Of a stretch of DNA of 64,000 nucleotides, positions 8,865 through 17,505 are shown one piece after another. Location: the NCBI GenBank assembly GCA_903901425.1, contig CAIURC010000063.1:1-64000 (forward strand), in the 5' to 3' direction. Each line of letters begins with the position of its first letter. The first letter of the stretch is position 1. Below the pieces are notes generated by a model, which worked only from the letters and a program-made list of their open reading frames with translations, was not told the DNA's origin and searched no databases. A program made the translations under genes and the position numbers. The stretch comes from an uncultured Spartobacteria bacterium. Lineage in GTDB: Bacteria; Verrucomicrobiota; Verrucomicrobiia; Chthoniobacterales; Chthoniobacteraceae.

Positions 8865-9788
8865 ATGAAACCGGGAGTGAAGGAATACGAAGGAATCGGG
8901 ACGGTGCCGGAAACAGTCCGGATCAAGTTTTGGGGGGTGCGTGGTTCGATTCCGACGCCGGGTCCACCAACGGTTTTTTTTGGGGGGAACACCACGTGTG
9001 TGGAGCTGCGGGTGGGTGCGGAGTTGATTGTGTTGGATGCGGGTTCCGGGATGCGGCCGTTGGGGAGCGCGTTGGCGAAGGAGTTTGGGGAGACGCCCAT
9101 CCACATGACGCTTTTGATCACGCACACCCACTGGGACCACATTCAGGGTTTTCCATTTTTTCTGCCGGCCTATCAGGCGCAGAATCAGGTGCGGATTCTC
9201 GGGTATGAAGGGGCTAGGGACGGTCTCCGGGGGACTTTGGCGGGGCAGATGGAGAGTTCGTATTTTCCGGTGGCGCTCCATGAGATGCCGGGCAATTTGG
9301 TGATTGAGGAGCTCAAGGAGCCTGAGTTCCGGATCGGGAAACTGGCAGTGACGGCTTGCCGTGCGAACCATCCTGGGATGTGTGTTGGGTACCGGGTGGA
9401 GACGGCGGCTGGGGCGGTGGTTTTTCTGCCGGACAACGAGAGTTACGGCCGGCATCCGAGTGGGATCCCGATTGCGGGGGAGGTCCGGGAATTTATCCGG
9501 GGAGCGGAGGTGCTCATTGCGGACACGCAGTACACGGCGGAGGAGTACCAGATGCGGCGGGGTTGGGGGCATGGGTGTTTGGACGAGGTGGTACGGGAGG
9601 CGTTGAGAGCGGATGTGAAGCGGCTTTACCTCTTCCACCACGATCCGTCGCACGATGACCGGTTTGTGTCCGGGATGCTGGGATACGCGAGGGAACTGGT
9701 GGCGTTTGATGGGGGCAGGATGGAGGTGGAGGCGGCGCGTGAGGGGGGCGAGATCCTGCTCAGGAGCAGGCAACTGGCCGTGGCCTAA
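8865..9788 (+). CDS. MBL-fold metallo-hydrolase
   Basis: This approximately 307-residue enzyme has a metallo-beta-lactamase fold, of the group that begins VRIKFWGVRGSIPTPG and FGGNTTC (related to PhnP and cAMP-phosphodiesterase-like hydrolases). The dinuclear zinc site is complete: H87-x-H89-x-D91-H92 in THTHWDH, with further His/Asp residues in NHPGM and LPDNE and a late FHHDPSHDD motif. Substrates of this subgroup are mostly cyclic or phosphodiester compounds but cannot be assigned here. I use ATG 8865; an ATG at 8835 is also in frame and neither has a clear ribosome-binding site. The last two codons and the stop (GTG GCC TAA) are the first unit of a tandem repeat. Confidence 0.8.
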   Translation: MKPGVKEYEGIGTVPETVRIKFWGVRGSIPTPGPPTVFFGGNTTCVELRVGAELIVLDAGSGMRPLGSALAKEFGETPIHMTLLITHTHWDHIQGFPFFLPAYQAQNQVRILGYEGARDGLRGTLAGQMESSYFPVALHEMPGNLVIEELKEPEFRIGKLAVTACRANHPGMCVGYRVETAAGAVVFLPDNESYGRHPSGIPIAGEVREFIRGAEVLIADTQYTAEEYQMRRGWGHGCLDEVVREALRADVKRLYLFHHDPSHDDRFVSGMLGYARELVAFDGGRMEVEAAREGGEILLRSRQLAVA

Positions 9789-9867
9789 GTGGCCTAAGTG
9801 GCCTGGGTGGCCTGGGTGGCCTGGGTGGCCTGTCGGTCCATTGTGTCCATCAGGTCCATCAGGTCCT
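9780..9867 (+). repeat. Degenerate 9-nt tandem repeat array running through a stop codon
   Basis: About ten consecutive 9-base units can be read in register: GTGGCCTAA twice, GTGGCCTGG three times, GTGGCCTGT, then CGGTCCATT, GTGTCCATC, AGGTCCATC and AGGTCCTTT. The first unit is the end of the MBL-fold gene and supplies its TAA stop. The unit drifts from a GGCCTG core to a GTCCAT core without losing the 9-base period. The GTCCAT core reappears with 10- and 11-base periods at 50596-50688. Confidence 0.85.
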
Positions 9868-9873
9868 TTGGGG

Positions 9874-9896
9874 TTCCCAGCCCCCGGGGCTGGGAA
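9874..9896. other. Perfect inverted repeat upstream of dnaE
   Basis: TTCCCAGCCCC (9874-9884) and GGGGCTGGGAA (9886-9896) are perfect complements around one central C. It lies between the 9-nt repeat array and the putative dnaE promoter. There is no T-tract on the plus side, so it could be a factor-dependent terminator of the MBL gene, a protein-binding palindrome or a cruciform. The near-zero loop favours duplex recognition over an RNA hairpin. Confidence 0.5.
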
Positions 9897-9925
9897 ATAT
9901 TCGTCCTTCGATGTGTTGCCGGGCA

Positions 9926-9954
9926 TTGCTCCCGGGCGGTGCGCATAGGATAGT
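9926..9954 (+). promoter_or_regulatory. Possible sigma-70-type promoter for dnaE
   Basis: TTGCTC (9926-9931) and GATAGT (9949-9954) are separated by 17 bases, matching three and four of six consensus positions. Initiation would fall only a few bases before the dnaE ATG at 9966, giving an almost leaderless transcript. This is a weak sequence match only. Confidence 0.25.
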
Positions 9955-9965
9955 GGTGGGCTCTT

Positions 9966-12900
9966 ATGGCCGAGGAAAGTTTCGTACACCTGCACCTGCA
10001 CACCGAGTATTCCCTGTTGGACGGGGCGAACCGGATCGAGGATCTGCTGAAAAAGGTGAAGAGTTTCGGGATGCCCGCAGCCGCCATCACCGACCACGGG
10101 AACCTCTTCGGAGCGATCGAGTTTTTTCAGGCAGCAAAAAAAGCTGGGGTCAAGCCGATCATCGGGTGCGAGGCCTACATGGCGCCCGGGAAACACACGG
10201 ACCGGAATGCCGCGAGCGCGCGGGACGCAGCCTCGCACCTCACGCTGCTTGCCACAAACGAACGCGGATACCAGAACTTGGTGAAACTGGTTTCGGCGGC
10301 GCATCTGGACGGGATGTACTACAAGCCGCGGATCGATCGTGAACTGCTGGCGCGCCATGCGGAGGGATTGGTGGGATTGAGTGGCTGTCTGAAGGGGGAG
10401 GTGGCTCAGGCCATTCTGGCGGAGAATCCCAAGGGAGCGTTGGATGCGGCGGCGGCGTACCGGGACATCTTGGGGGCGGAAAACTTCTTCCTTGAGATGC
10501 ACGACCACGGGATTGAGGCGCAGTTGAAGGTCAACCGGATGCTGCCGGGGATGGCGCGGGATCTGGGACTGGGATTGGTGGCCGCCAACGACGTGCATTT
10601 TCTTGAGCGGAGCCACCATGAGGCGCATGACGTCCTCATCTGCATCGGCACCGGGTCCAACGTGGCCGATGAGCGCCGGATGAAGTATGTGCCTGAGCTT
10701 TACCTCAAGAGCGGAGCCGAGATGCGGCATATTTTCCGGGATTTCCCGCAGGCGTGCGACAACACGCTCGCGATTGCGGAGCGGTGCAATCTGGAGATCG
10801 AGTTTGGGAAACCCAAGTACCCGAACTACACGCCGCCCCCCGGGTTGAACCAGAACGAGTATCTGCGGCAGATCGCGGAGGAGGGAGTCCGGACCCGGTA
10901 CGGATCCAAGTCAGACTCGGAGGAGGTCCGGAGTCGGTTGGAGCGGGAGATCGCGGTGCTCGAGAAACAGGGGTTCGTGAACTACTTCCTGATTGTGTGG
11001 GATTTCATCAACTGGGCCAAGGAACACGGGATCCCCGTGGGGCCAGGCCGCGGAAGTGCGGCGGGTTCGATGGTGGCGTATGTGATGGGGATCACGGACA
11101 TTGACCCGCTCAAGTTCAAGCTGCTCTTTGAGCGGTTTTTGAATCCTGAACGGGTGTCGCCTCCCGATATCGACGTGGACTTCTGTCAGAACCGGCGCGG
11201 CGAGGTGATCAACTACGTCCGTGAAAAATACGGGGAACGGGCCGTGTCCCAGATCGTCACGTTTGGAACGATGGGAGCGAAGTCCGTGGTTCGGGATGTG
11301 GGGCGCGTTCTGGGCTGGAGTTACGGGGACGCAGACCGGCTCGCGAAAATGATCCCGAACGAACTGGGGATCACACTGGCTGGGTTGGAGAAAAAGAACA
11401 AGGAAACCGGGGAGAAGGAGCATGTGCCCGGGGCGATTGACAAAAACCCGGACTTGAAAAAGGCGGTGGAGGAGGAGGACGCCGTCCGGCAGTTGTGGGG
11501 ATACGCGACGGTGTTGGAGGGGTTGACGCGTGGGACGGGGGTGCATGCGGCAGGGGTGGTAATCAGCGACCGGGATTTGTCGGAGTACATCCCGCTGACC
11601 CGGGCAAATGACGGGTCCATCGTGAGCCAGTACGCGATGGGGCCCCTGACCGACCTCGGGATGTTGAAGATGGATTTTCTGGGGTTGAAGACGCTCACCG
11701 TGATTTCGGATGCGGTGACGATGATCCGCCGGCGCGAGCCCGGGTTCGACGTTTCCCGGATTCCGCTGGACGATCTTTCGACGTTTGACCTGTTGAACCG
11801 GGGCGAGAACGTGGCGGTGTTCCAGATTGAAAGTGGCGGGATGGTGAACGTATGCCGGCAGTTCGATGTGAAGGACATCGAGGACATCAACGCGATTCTT
11901 GCGCTGTATCGGCCGGGCCCGATGGACCTGATTCCCGACTACATCAAGCGCAAGAAGGGGAAGGCCAAGATCAAGTACGCGCATCCGCTTCTGGCCAAGG
12001 TCTGTTCGGAGACCTACGGGATTTTTGTCTACCAGGAACAGGTGATGGCGGCTGCCTCGGTCCTTGCCGGATACACTCTGGGCGGCGCCGATTTGCTCCG
12101 GCGCGCCATGGGGAAGAAGGACAAGGAGAAGATGGCCAAGGAACGGGAAAAGTTCGTGGCGGGTTGTCGGGAGGTGAACGGGATTGAGGAGAAGAAGGCG
12201 AACGAGATTTTTGACCTGCTCGAGAAGTTTGCGGGGTACGGCTTCAACCGGTCGCATTCGGCGGCCTACGCGTGGGTGAGCTACCAGACCGCGTTTCTGA
12301 AAGCGAACTACCCGGTGGAGTTCATGGCGGCGGTGATGAGCAACGAGGTCAACAACACCGAAAAAATCAGTGTTTTCGTGGCCGAATGCGAGCGGATGGG
12401 GATCAGCATCCTGCCTCCGGACGTGAACCGGAGCGGACTCAAGTTCGAGCCCGAGGAGGTCCTCGAATCCGGGGTGGCCGGGGTCAAGGCTGCGCGGAGG
12501 GCCAGCCTCCAAAACGCGGCGGAGCCTTCAAGTGAGGAACCCGTGGTGCCAGAAGATGCCGATTACAGCGTGTCTGAGGAGCTGGGGAGCGATTCCGGGG
12601 AGGCAGTCGGCGAAGAGCCGGGGCCGGTGGCTGCGGGGGAATCCGGTGGGGATCGGATCCGGATGGGCTCCATCCGGTTTGGCTTGGCGGCCATCAAGAA
12701 CGTCGGGGAGGCGGCCATGGCATCCGCGGTGGAGGAACGGACGGTACATGGCTCCTTCAAGTCACTGGAGGATTTCTGTTCCCGAGTAGATTTGAAGAAG
12801 GTGAACAAGAAGACCTTGGAGTGCCTGGTCAAATGCGGCGCGTTTGACTGGACGGGACAGGAGCGTTCCCAGTTGTTCTCGGAGATCGACGGATCGTTGA

Positions 12901-13649
12901 GTGCCGCCGCGAGCATCAGCCGAGACCGTGCACGGGGGCAGGAGTCCTTATTCGACATGTTTGAGGCATCGGCTCCGACCACCAGTCGCAAACAGGCGGC
13001 GCTGGTGGCCCCATGGGCGCCCTGTGAAAAGCTGGGGTACGAAAAGGAGTTGCTCGGCTTTTACGTCACCGGCCATCCCTTGGACGAGTACCGCCGGGTG
13101 TTGGAGGGGGGCGGGTACGTGGGGATCGCCCGGTTGGTGGAACAGGAGGACAAATCCGTGGTGACCATTGGCGGCACGCTGGCCATGGTGGAAAAGAAGT
13201 TTGCGAAAAAGGACGGGAAACCGTTTGCCGTGATTCAGGTGGAGGATCTGACCGGTAGCGTGGAGGTGCTCGTCTGGGGGGCGGTTTTCGGCCAGTGCGC
13301 TGCGCATCTGGTTGCTGGGGCTGTGGTTTCCGTGGTGGGCAAGGTGGACCGGCGCGAGGAGTCGGCCCGGATGGTGGCCAATGAGATCAAACCGCTCAAA
13401 AAGCCGCAGCAGAAAGAAAAGCCGGTGGTGTTGGACTTCTGGAGCGGTGGCGCGACAGAGTCGGACCTTTTGGAAGTCCGCGAGGCGCTGTGGACCAACC
13501 CTGGGAGCCGGCCGGTGGAGTTGCGATTCCGGTTGCGGGAAGGGCGGGCCGAACGCGCGGTCCGGTTGTTGCCGGAGCGCGAAATTGGTGTGGCATGGTC
13601 TGCCGCGCTCGAGGAGAAGTTGAAGCGATGGATCCGGCCGGAAAAGTGA
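9966..13649 (+). CDS. dnaE: DNA polymerase III subunit alpha
   Basis: This 1227-residue product is the replicative polymerase catalytic subunit. The N-terminal PHP domain keeps all nine expected metal ligands: H10, H12, D19, H44, E69, H91, C141, D209 and H211, so it may be an active metal-dependent proofreading exonuclease, as known for some DnaE1 proteins. The polymerase active site is PDIDVDF (Asp401, 403, 405) after the GRGSAAGS palm motif. Fingers, helix-hairpin-helix, OB-fold and C-terminal regions follow in normal order. An acidic Ala/Gly/Glu-rich insert of about 65 residues (about 832-898, DNA 12460-12660) separates LPPDVNRSG from IRFGLAAIKNVG, where most homologues are contiguous. Confidence 0.95.
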   Translation: MAEESFVHLHLHTEYSLLDGANRIEDLLKKVKSFGMPAAAITDHGNLFGAIEFFQAAKKAGVKPIIGCEAYMAPGKHTDRNAASARDAASHLTLLATNERGYQNLVKLVSAAHLDGMYYKPRIDRELLARHAEGLVGLSGCLKGEVAQAILAENPKGALDAAAAYRDILGAENFFLEMHDHGIEAQLKVNRMLPGMARDLGLGLVAANDVHFLERSHHEAHDVLICIGTGSNVADERRMKYVPELYLKSGAEMRHIFRDFPQACDNTLAIAERCNLEIEFGKPKYPNYTPPPGLNQNEYLRQIAEEGVRTRYGSKSDSEEVRSRLEREIAVLEKQGFVNYFLIVWDFINWAKEHGIPVGPGRGSAAGSMVAYVMGITDIDPLKFKLLFERFLNPERVSPPDIDVDFCQNRRGEVINYVREKYGERAVSQIVTFGTMGAKSVVRDVGRVLGWSYGDADRLAKMIPNELGITLAGLEKKNKETGEKEHVPGAIDKNPDLKKAVEEEDAVRQLWGYATVLEGLTRGTGVHAAGVVISDRDLSEYIPLTRANDGSIVSQYAMGPLTDLGMLKMDFLGLKTLTVISDAVTMIRRREPGFDVSRIPLDDLSTFDLLNRGENVAVFQIESGGMVNVCRQFDVKDIEDINAILALYRPGPMDLIPDYIKRKKGKAKIKYAHPLLAKVCSETYGIFVYQEQVMAAASVLAGYTLGGADLLRRAMGKKDKEKMAKEREKFVAGCREVNGIEEKKANEIFDLLEKFAGYGFNRSHSAAYAWVSYQTAFLKANYPVEFMAAVMSNEVNNTEKISVFVAECERMGISILPPDVNRSGLKFEPEEVLESGVAGVKAARRASLQNAAEPSSEEPVVPEDADYSVSEELGSDSGEAVGEEPGPVAAGESGGDRIRMGSIRFGLAAIKNVGEAAMASAVEERTVHGSFKSLEDFCSRVDLKKVNKKTLECLVKCGAFDWTGQERSQLFSEIDGSLSAAASISRDRARGQESLFDMFEASAPTTSRKQAALVAPWAPCEKLGYEKELLGFYVTGHPLDEYRRVLEGGGYVGIARLVEQEDKSVVTIGGTLAMVEKKFAKKDGKPFAVIQVEDLTGSVEVLVWGAVFGQCAAHLVAGAVVSVVGKVDRREESARMVANEIKPLKKPQQKEKPVVLDFWSGGATESDLLEVREALWTNPGSRPVELRFRLREGRAERAVRLLPEREIGVAWSAALEEKLKRWIRPEK

Positions 13650-13698
13650 GCGGAACAGAGGCTTGATTCGGATGGGGAACTGAAGAGAAGAAACGAAT

Positions 13699-14229
13699 AT
13701 GCAATTGAACGACGAGCAGAAGCGACAGGTGGCATCATGGCTGGCAGAGGGGGCAAAGCTCTCCGACGTTCAGCAGCGGTTGGCCGATGAACTCGGGATC
13801 CGCCTCACGTACATGGAAGCCCGGTTCCTTCTTGATGATTTGAAACTCAGCGTTCAGGAGGCGCAGGCCTCCGAGCCTGCCGCTGAGAAGGAGGCCGGAG
13901 TTGGCCCCGATATGGCTTCCGGCGGTCCGGGTGGGGGACTTCATGGGGAAGCCGGTGGCCCGGATGGTGCAGTCGCGCCGGAATCAGATTTCGGTTCCGA
14001 GTCGCCCACGGGGGGGAGCGTGAGTGTGAAGGTGGATACACTGGCCCGGCCCGGGGCAATGGTGAGCGGTTCGGTGGTGTTCAGCGACGGCAACCGTGCG
14101 GAATGGTATCTGGACCAGATGGGCCGTCTCGGAATGAAAGCCGAATCGCCTAGCTACCGGCCGCCTCAGTCCGATGTGATGGAGTTCCAGCAGGCGCTCG
14201 AGCGGGAACTGGCTAAGATCGGGTTTTAG
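13699..14229 (+). CDS. Small conserved-looking protein, 176 aa, with helical N-terminus and disordered middle
   Basis: I do not recognise a named family. Residues 1-55 form an HTH-like helical segment (QKRQVASWLAEGAKLSDVQQRLADEL). A Gly/Pro/Glu-rich, probably disordered linker (about 60-110) follows, and then a short beta domain (SVKVDTLARPGAMVSGSVVFSDG) and a C-terminal helix. The gene follows dnaE after 49 bases and has a purine-rich leader (GAAGAGAAGAAACGAAT) before the ATG. Together with the downstream hairpin at 14296-14316 this looks like the last gene of the dnaE transcript. A replication-linked role is only guilt by association. Confidence 0.55.
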   Translation: MQLNDEQKRQVASWLAEGAKLSDVQQRLADELGIRLTYMEARFLLDDLKLSVQEAQASEPAAEKEAGVGPDMASGGPGGGLHGEAGGPDGAVAPESDFGSESPTGGSVSVKVDTLARPGAMVSGSVVFSDGNRAEWYLDQMGRLGMKAESPSYRPPQSDVMEFQQALERELAKIGF

Positions 14230-14295
14230 ACGGAGCCGGTTTCTGCCACGCGGCATCCGTGTAATCCGCCCCCATGGGTGTCACGGAATTCATTG

Positions 14296-14316
14296 CCGTA
14301 CGGCGTTCCCGTACGG
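14296..14316. terminator. Hairpin between convergent genes
   Basis: Two copies of the self-complementary octamer CCGTACGG (14296-14303 and 14309-14316) flank a five-base loop CGTTC, giving an eight-base-pair stem. It lies in the 107-base gap between the convergent dnaE-side gene and the sulfatase gene, so it could stop transcription from both sides. No T-tract follows on either strand, which makes intrinsic termination uncertain. Confidence 0.4.
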
Positions 14317-14336
14317 GTCGGCTGACTGGAGATCGA

Positions 14337-15797
14337 TCAGGGTTGAAAGGGAATGTGCGGAAACTGCTTTTCGAGCAGCGTTTCCGCCTCCCGGAGTTGG
14401 ACTGAAAGTGCGGGATCTCCGAACCGGTTCCGGGTTTCGCCCGGATCCGATTCGGTGGCGTAAAGCTCCCGGGCGCTGGGTTGGCCCGTGGTTGTGTCCC
14501 TCCATTCCGTGTAGCGGACCGAAGCGGTCCGGACACTGACTCCCATCGCGGATGGGGTTTTGGAGGGTTCACGGTCGTAGTAAGCCGGGCGGGGATGCTG
14601 GCTGTAGGCGGCGGGTTTGAGGGGGTCAGCCGGATCCGAAATCAACGGGAGCAGGTTGACACCCTCCATGCCGGGGGGCAAAGGCAGGCCGGAGGCGGCT
14701 ACCACGGTGGGAAACACATCCACCAATTCGGAGGGGGAGCGGGTTTTCATGGGGGCGGTTAGGCCGCCCCTGGGGGAGAGGAAAAACGGGACCTGCGTGT
14801 CGTACTCAAAGTTGGAGGTTTTTCCCCAGAGCGAATGTTCGCCGATGTGGTAGCCGTGGTCGGCAAAGAAGACGATGACGGTGCGGTCTGCCACGCCTGA
14901 GGCGTCGAGGGCATCGAGTACTTTGCCAATCTGGGCATCGAGAAAGGAGATGTTAGCGAAATAACCGTGTCGCATTTCCGCTGCCTGATCCGGTGTGGGG
15001 GCGTTCCCCGTTTGCCCCAGGATTTCCGTGCTGCGATGGAATGCGACATCCGGAGCGCCCTCGGGTCTTGATCCGTTGTAGGTGCGAAACTGGTCGCGGG
15101 AATAGAGGTCCCAGTATTTTTTGGGTGCGTTGAAAGGGGCGTGGGGTTTCCAGAATCCCACTGCGAGGAAGAAGGGGTGGTCTTGGACTTCCTTCAGAAC
15201 GCGAACGGCTTCGTGAGCGACCTTGCCGTCGTAATAGGCCTCATCGGGGACCTCAAGGGCCTCGCAGAGGGGACCGTTTCCGTACCGGTAGGGAGCGAGC
15301 ATGGGCGCGGCCGACGCGGGCGGGTTTTCCGGGTGATCGTCCCCGTGGTTGGCGTAGTGCAGAAATTCCGGGCTGCTCCAGGAAACCGGGTCGCCTTTTT
15401 CCTTCGTGTGCCAGTTGTGAAAGATCTTTCCGACGCAGCGGGAGGTGTAGCCGTGTTGTTTGAACCAGAGAGGGATCGTGGGCGTGTCTGGGTTGCGCTC
15501 GCGGAAATGGGTGCTGTTGTTCCAGATCCGGAGGGAATCGGGGCGGCGCCCTGTGAGGAGGGAGGAGCGGGAGGGGTTACATACGGCCTGCTGGGCGTAC
15601 ATCCGTTCAAACTGGAGGCTTTTGGCGGCCAAGCGGGCCAGGTTGGGGGTCAGGGCGGGGGAACCGTACGTGGAGACTTCGGGACGGAAATCGTCCGCCA
15701 TGATGAAGAGGACGTTGGTGGGAGGCGCCGTTGGGGGTTGGGCGGAGTAGACGAGGGGCGCACTCAGAATACAGAGAAACAAAACGGGGCGGCACAT
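14337..15797 (-). CDS. Secreted sulfatase, iduronate-2-sulfatase-like
   Basis: This 486-residue type I sulfatase should hydrolyse sulfate esters on a carbohydrate. A signal peptide spans about residues 1-19. The metal-binding NVLFIMADD follows, and the formylglycine motif is C73-N-P-S-R77, the cysteine being the residue oxidised by formylglycine-generating enzyme. The overall pattern (AVCNPSRSSLLTGRRPDS, then GKIFHN and GFWKPHAPF) resembles iduronate-2-sulfatases and similar PVC enzymes. No maturation enzyme gene is adjacent. Sulfatase abundance is typical of Verrucomicrobiota and Planctomycetes living on algal or animal polysaccharides; the true substrate is unknown. Confidence 0.9.
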   Translation of the reverse strand: MCRPVLFLCILSAPLVYSAQPPTAPPTNVLFIMADDFRPEVSTYGSPALTPNLARLAAKSLQFERMYAQQAVCNPSRSSLLTGRRPDSLRIWNNSTHFRERNPDTPTIPLWFKQHGYTSRCVGKIFHNWHTKEKGDPVSWSSPEFLHYANHGDDHPENPPASAAPMLAPYRYGNGPLCEALEVPDEAYYDGKVAHEAVRVLKEVQDHPFFLAVGFWKPHAPFNAPKKYWDLYSRDQFRTYNGSRPEGAPDVAFHRSTEILGQTGNAPTPDQAAEMRHGYFANISFLDAQIGKVLDALDASGVADRTVIVFFADHGYHIGEHSLWGKTSNFEYDTQVPFFLSPRGGLTAPMKTRSPSELVDVFPTVVAASGLPLPPGMEGVNLLPLISDPADPLKPAAYSQHPRPAYYDREPSKTPSAMGVSVRTASVRYTEWRDTTTGQPSARELYATESDPGETRNRFGDPALSVQLREAETLLEKQFPHIPFQP

Positions 15798-15865
15798 TGG
15801 GGGGGAGGGATGAATCTCCGCACTTTGGATCTGAGCCCAAGAAAAAACCAGTCGGTAAGCGTTTC

Positions 15866-15898
15866 CAGGATCGGCTGGATTCTCAGGATCGGCTGGAT
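15866..15898. repeat. Two-copy 15-bp direct repeat with 18-bp period across a stop codon
   Basis: CAGGATCGGCTGGAT occurs at 15866-15880 and again at 15884-15898. The second copy encodes the last residues of the ABC permease (minus strand) and overlaps its TGA stop at 15883-15885. The other copy lies just beyond the stop. This is the same arrangement as the arrays at 9780 and 50596. Confidence 0.7.
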
Positions 15899-17505
15899 CC
15901 GATGGCAGATGTTTTGAGTCGCCGATTTCGCGCGAGGATCAGGATGCCGAGTACGATACAGAGCCCGGCGTGGAACCCTGTGGAGACCAGCCATGGGAGG
16001 TGGAGGCTGGTGGGGGCGAGTTTGAACGAGTTGATGAGAGCAATGGACGGCAATGCGAGCCCCGAGCTGGCAAACAGCCAGCGTGGCCAGGAGTCAAAGG
16101 GGACGCCTGCCAGGGAACAAACCGTGGCGGTCATGGGCGCTGCCAACCAGAGGGACAGCATGAGGAGCACGGCGAATTTGCGGCCGCGCAGCTCGATGAG
16201 CATGGACCAGCTCAGTAGCGGAAAAAGAATGGCCAACAGGATCCATGCGGGCTGGTTGGGGGCGGCAGACAGCAGGATCTGGAAAACCGGGTTGGCTTTC
16301 ACCTGCTCGATCAGGAAAAGCCAGGCGCCGTGCGCCATCCCGGCCATTGCCACGCAGGCAGGCAGCGAGGAACGCGCATCGGCCGCTGAGTCCGGATGCG
16401 GAGCCGCAAACCCCCGGGACTGGGTGGCCCGGGCGATTTCAAGGGGTCCGGGTGCGATACAGGTGCTCAGAAGCAGGGCCATGTACAGGCCAATGCTGCC
16501 GAATGCGACCATGGCTGTGACGGGAAAAAGCGCCTGTTGCGAGGTCTGCAGGAGGACCGGTGCGTTTTCAAGTTGCCGAAGCAGGAATTTGGGCGGTTTG
16601 AGGGAAACGCCGGAGCGAAGATCGGGAGTCAACTCGCCCAAGCTGGAGACCAGCAGGGCAAGCATGCAGAGCAAGGCCAGGGGTTTGCTCAGAAGATGGG
16701 CTTCAGCCCGGATCCAGCGTCTGCGGAGCACCAAAACCAGCAGAGCCAGTAGCAGCACCATCGCCACCCACTGGTAACCAGCCGCCGACAGGTTCAGGTG
16801 GAAGAACGCGACATCCAGATTTTTTTTCAGGTACGCCGACTGGCTGACATTGGAGAGCTCCCCCGCAATCGTGGTTTCGATTCCGAGATGGCCCAGGGTG
16901 CCGACGCCGAATTTGGAAAAAAGCGGGATGATGACGTGGAGCAGGATCACCAGAAGCTGGGAGACCGTCCCGGCTGCAATCTTCTGGCGGATGACCGTGC
17001 CGGAGACTAGGCCGATGGCGTGGTGCAGGACTGCCGAGGTGCCCAGCAGAAGATGGATGCGGATGACGGTTTCGAGCGGAATGTGGCCGAGAAGCACGCT
17101 GGCGAGTGTCCATGGGAGGAGCGAAGCTGCCAGGAGGGAGTCGAGGATGGGCAGTCCGAGCAGGGAGCCGAGGACCTTGTGCCCGGGAGGCAGCGGGGTC
17201 AGCCGTTGGGCATCGGAGAGCCCCTCGGCGTGTTCGCGGGCCACACCCACCGCGACGCTGAACGTGCCTTTGACAAAAAGGAGAAGCCCTTGGAGAAAAA
17301 GAATGGGCACCCAAGCGCGAAGGGCGGCTTCAGCCGCGCTGGACTGTCCAAAAAGCCGGCTTCCATGGAATGCAGCCAGCCAGCCGAAGGCTGCGAGACT
17401 CTGAACCACCATCCCCCAGATGAGCACCGGTTGCCACCGGAGCCGGGCCACGGCGTACCGGCGCAGGAACGGATTCAACCAAAATTTATGGAGCGGCGGG
17501 TTCAT
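15883..17505 (-). CDS. Large multi-spanning membrane protein, probable ABC transporter permease
   Basis: The 540-residue product has many hydrophobic helices (for example VLIWGMVVQSLAAFGWLAAF, YQWVAMVLLLALLVLVL, LCMLALLVSSLG), perhaps 12 or more segments, and no signal peptide. I do not recognise the precise family. It is assigned as a permease because its start lies 20 bases inside the upstream ABC ATPase gene, as for ABC-2-type exporters. I place the start at ATG 17505 (MNPPLHKFW), not at the longer open frame that runs through the ATPase gene. It would form the membrane half of an exporter controlled by the ECF sigma/anti-sigma pair encoded upstream. Its 3' end carries an 18-bp-period repeat. 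Confidence 0.65.
   Translation of the reverse strand: MNPPLHKFWLNPFLRRYAVARLRWQPVLIWGMVVQSLAAFGWLAAFHGSRLFGQSSAAEAALRAWVPILFLQGLLLFVKGTFSVAVGVAREHAEGLSDAQRLTPLPPGHKVLGSLLGLPILDSLLAASLLPWTLASVLLGHIPLETVIRIHLLLGTSAVLHHAIGLVSGTVIRQKIAAGTVSQLLVILLHVIIPLFSKFGVGTLGHLGIETTIAGELSNVSQSAYLKKNLDVAFFHLNLSAAGYQWVAMVLLLALLVLVLRRRWIRAEAHLLSKPLALLCMLALLVSSLGELTPDLRSGVSLKPPKFLLRQLENAPVLLQTSQQALFPVTAMVAFGSIGLYMALLLSTCIAPGPLEIARATQSRGFAAPHPDSAADARSSLPACVAMAGMAHGAWLFLIEQVKANPVFQILLSAAPNQPAWILLAILFPLLSWSMLIELRGRKFAVLLMLSLWLAAPMTATVCSLAGVPFDSWPRWLFASSGLALPSIALINSFKLAPTSLHLPWLVSTGFHAGLCIVLGILILARNRRLKTSAIGSSRS

Noticed and set aside
8499-10730. A 743-codon open frame on the minus strand opposite the MBL-fold gene and dnaE
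   Set aside because: It is an antisense shadow caused by high third-position GC; its translation is His/Pro/Arg-rich with no domain, while the plus strand encodes clear MBL-fold and DnaE proteins.
12460-12660. Intein or mobile insertion in dnaE
   Set aside because: The extra segment is only about 65 residues, acidic and low-complexity, without Hint-domain motifs (N-terminal Cys and terminal HN), so it is an in-frame insert.
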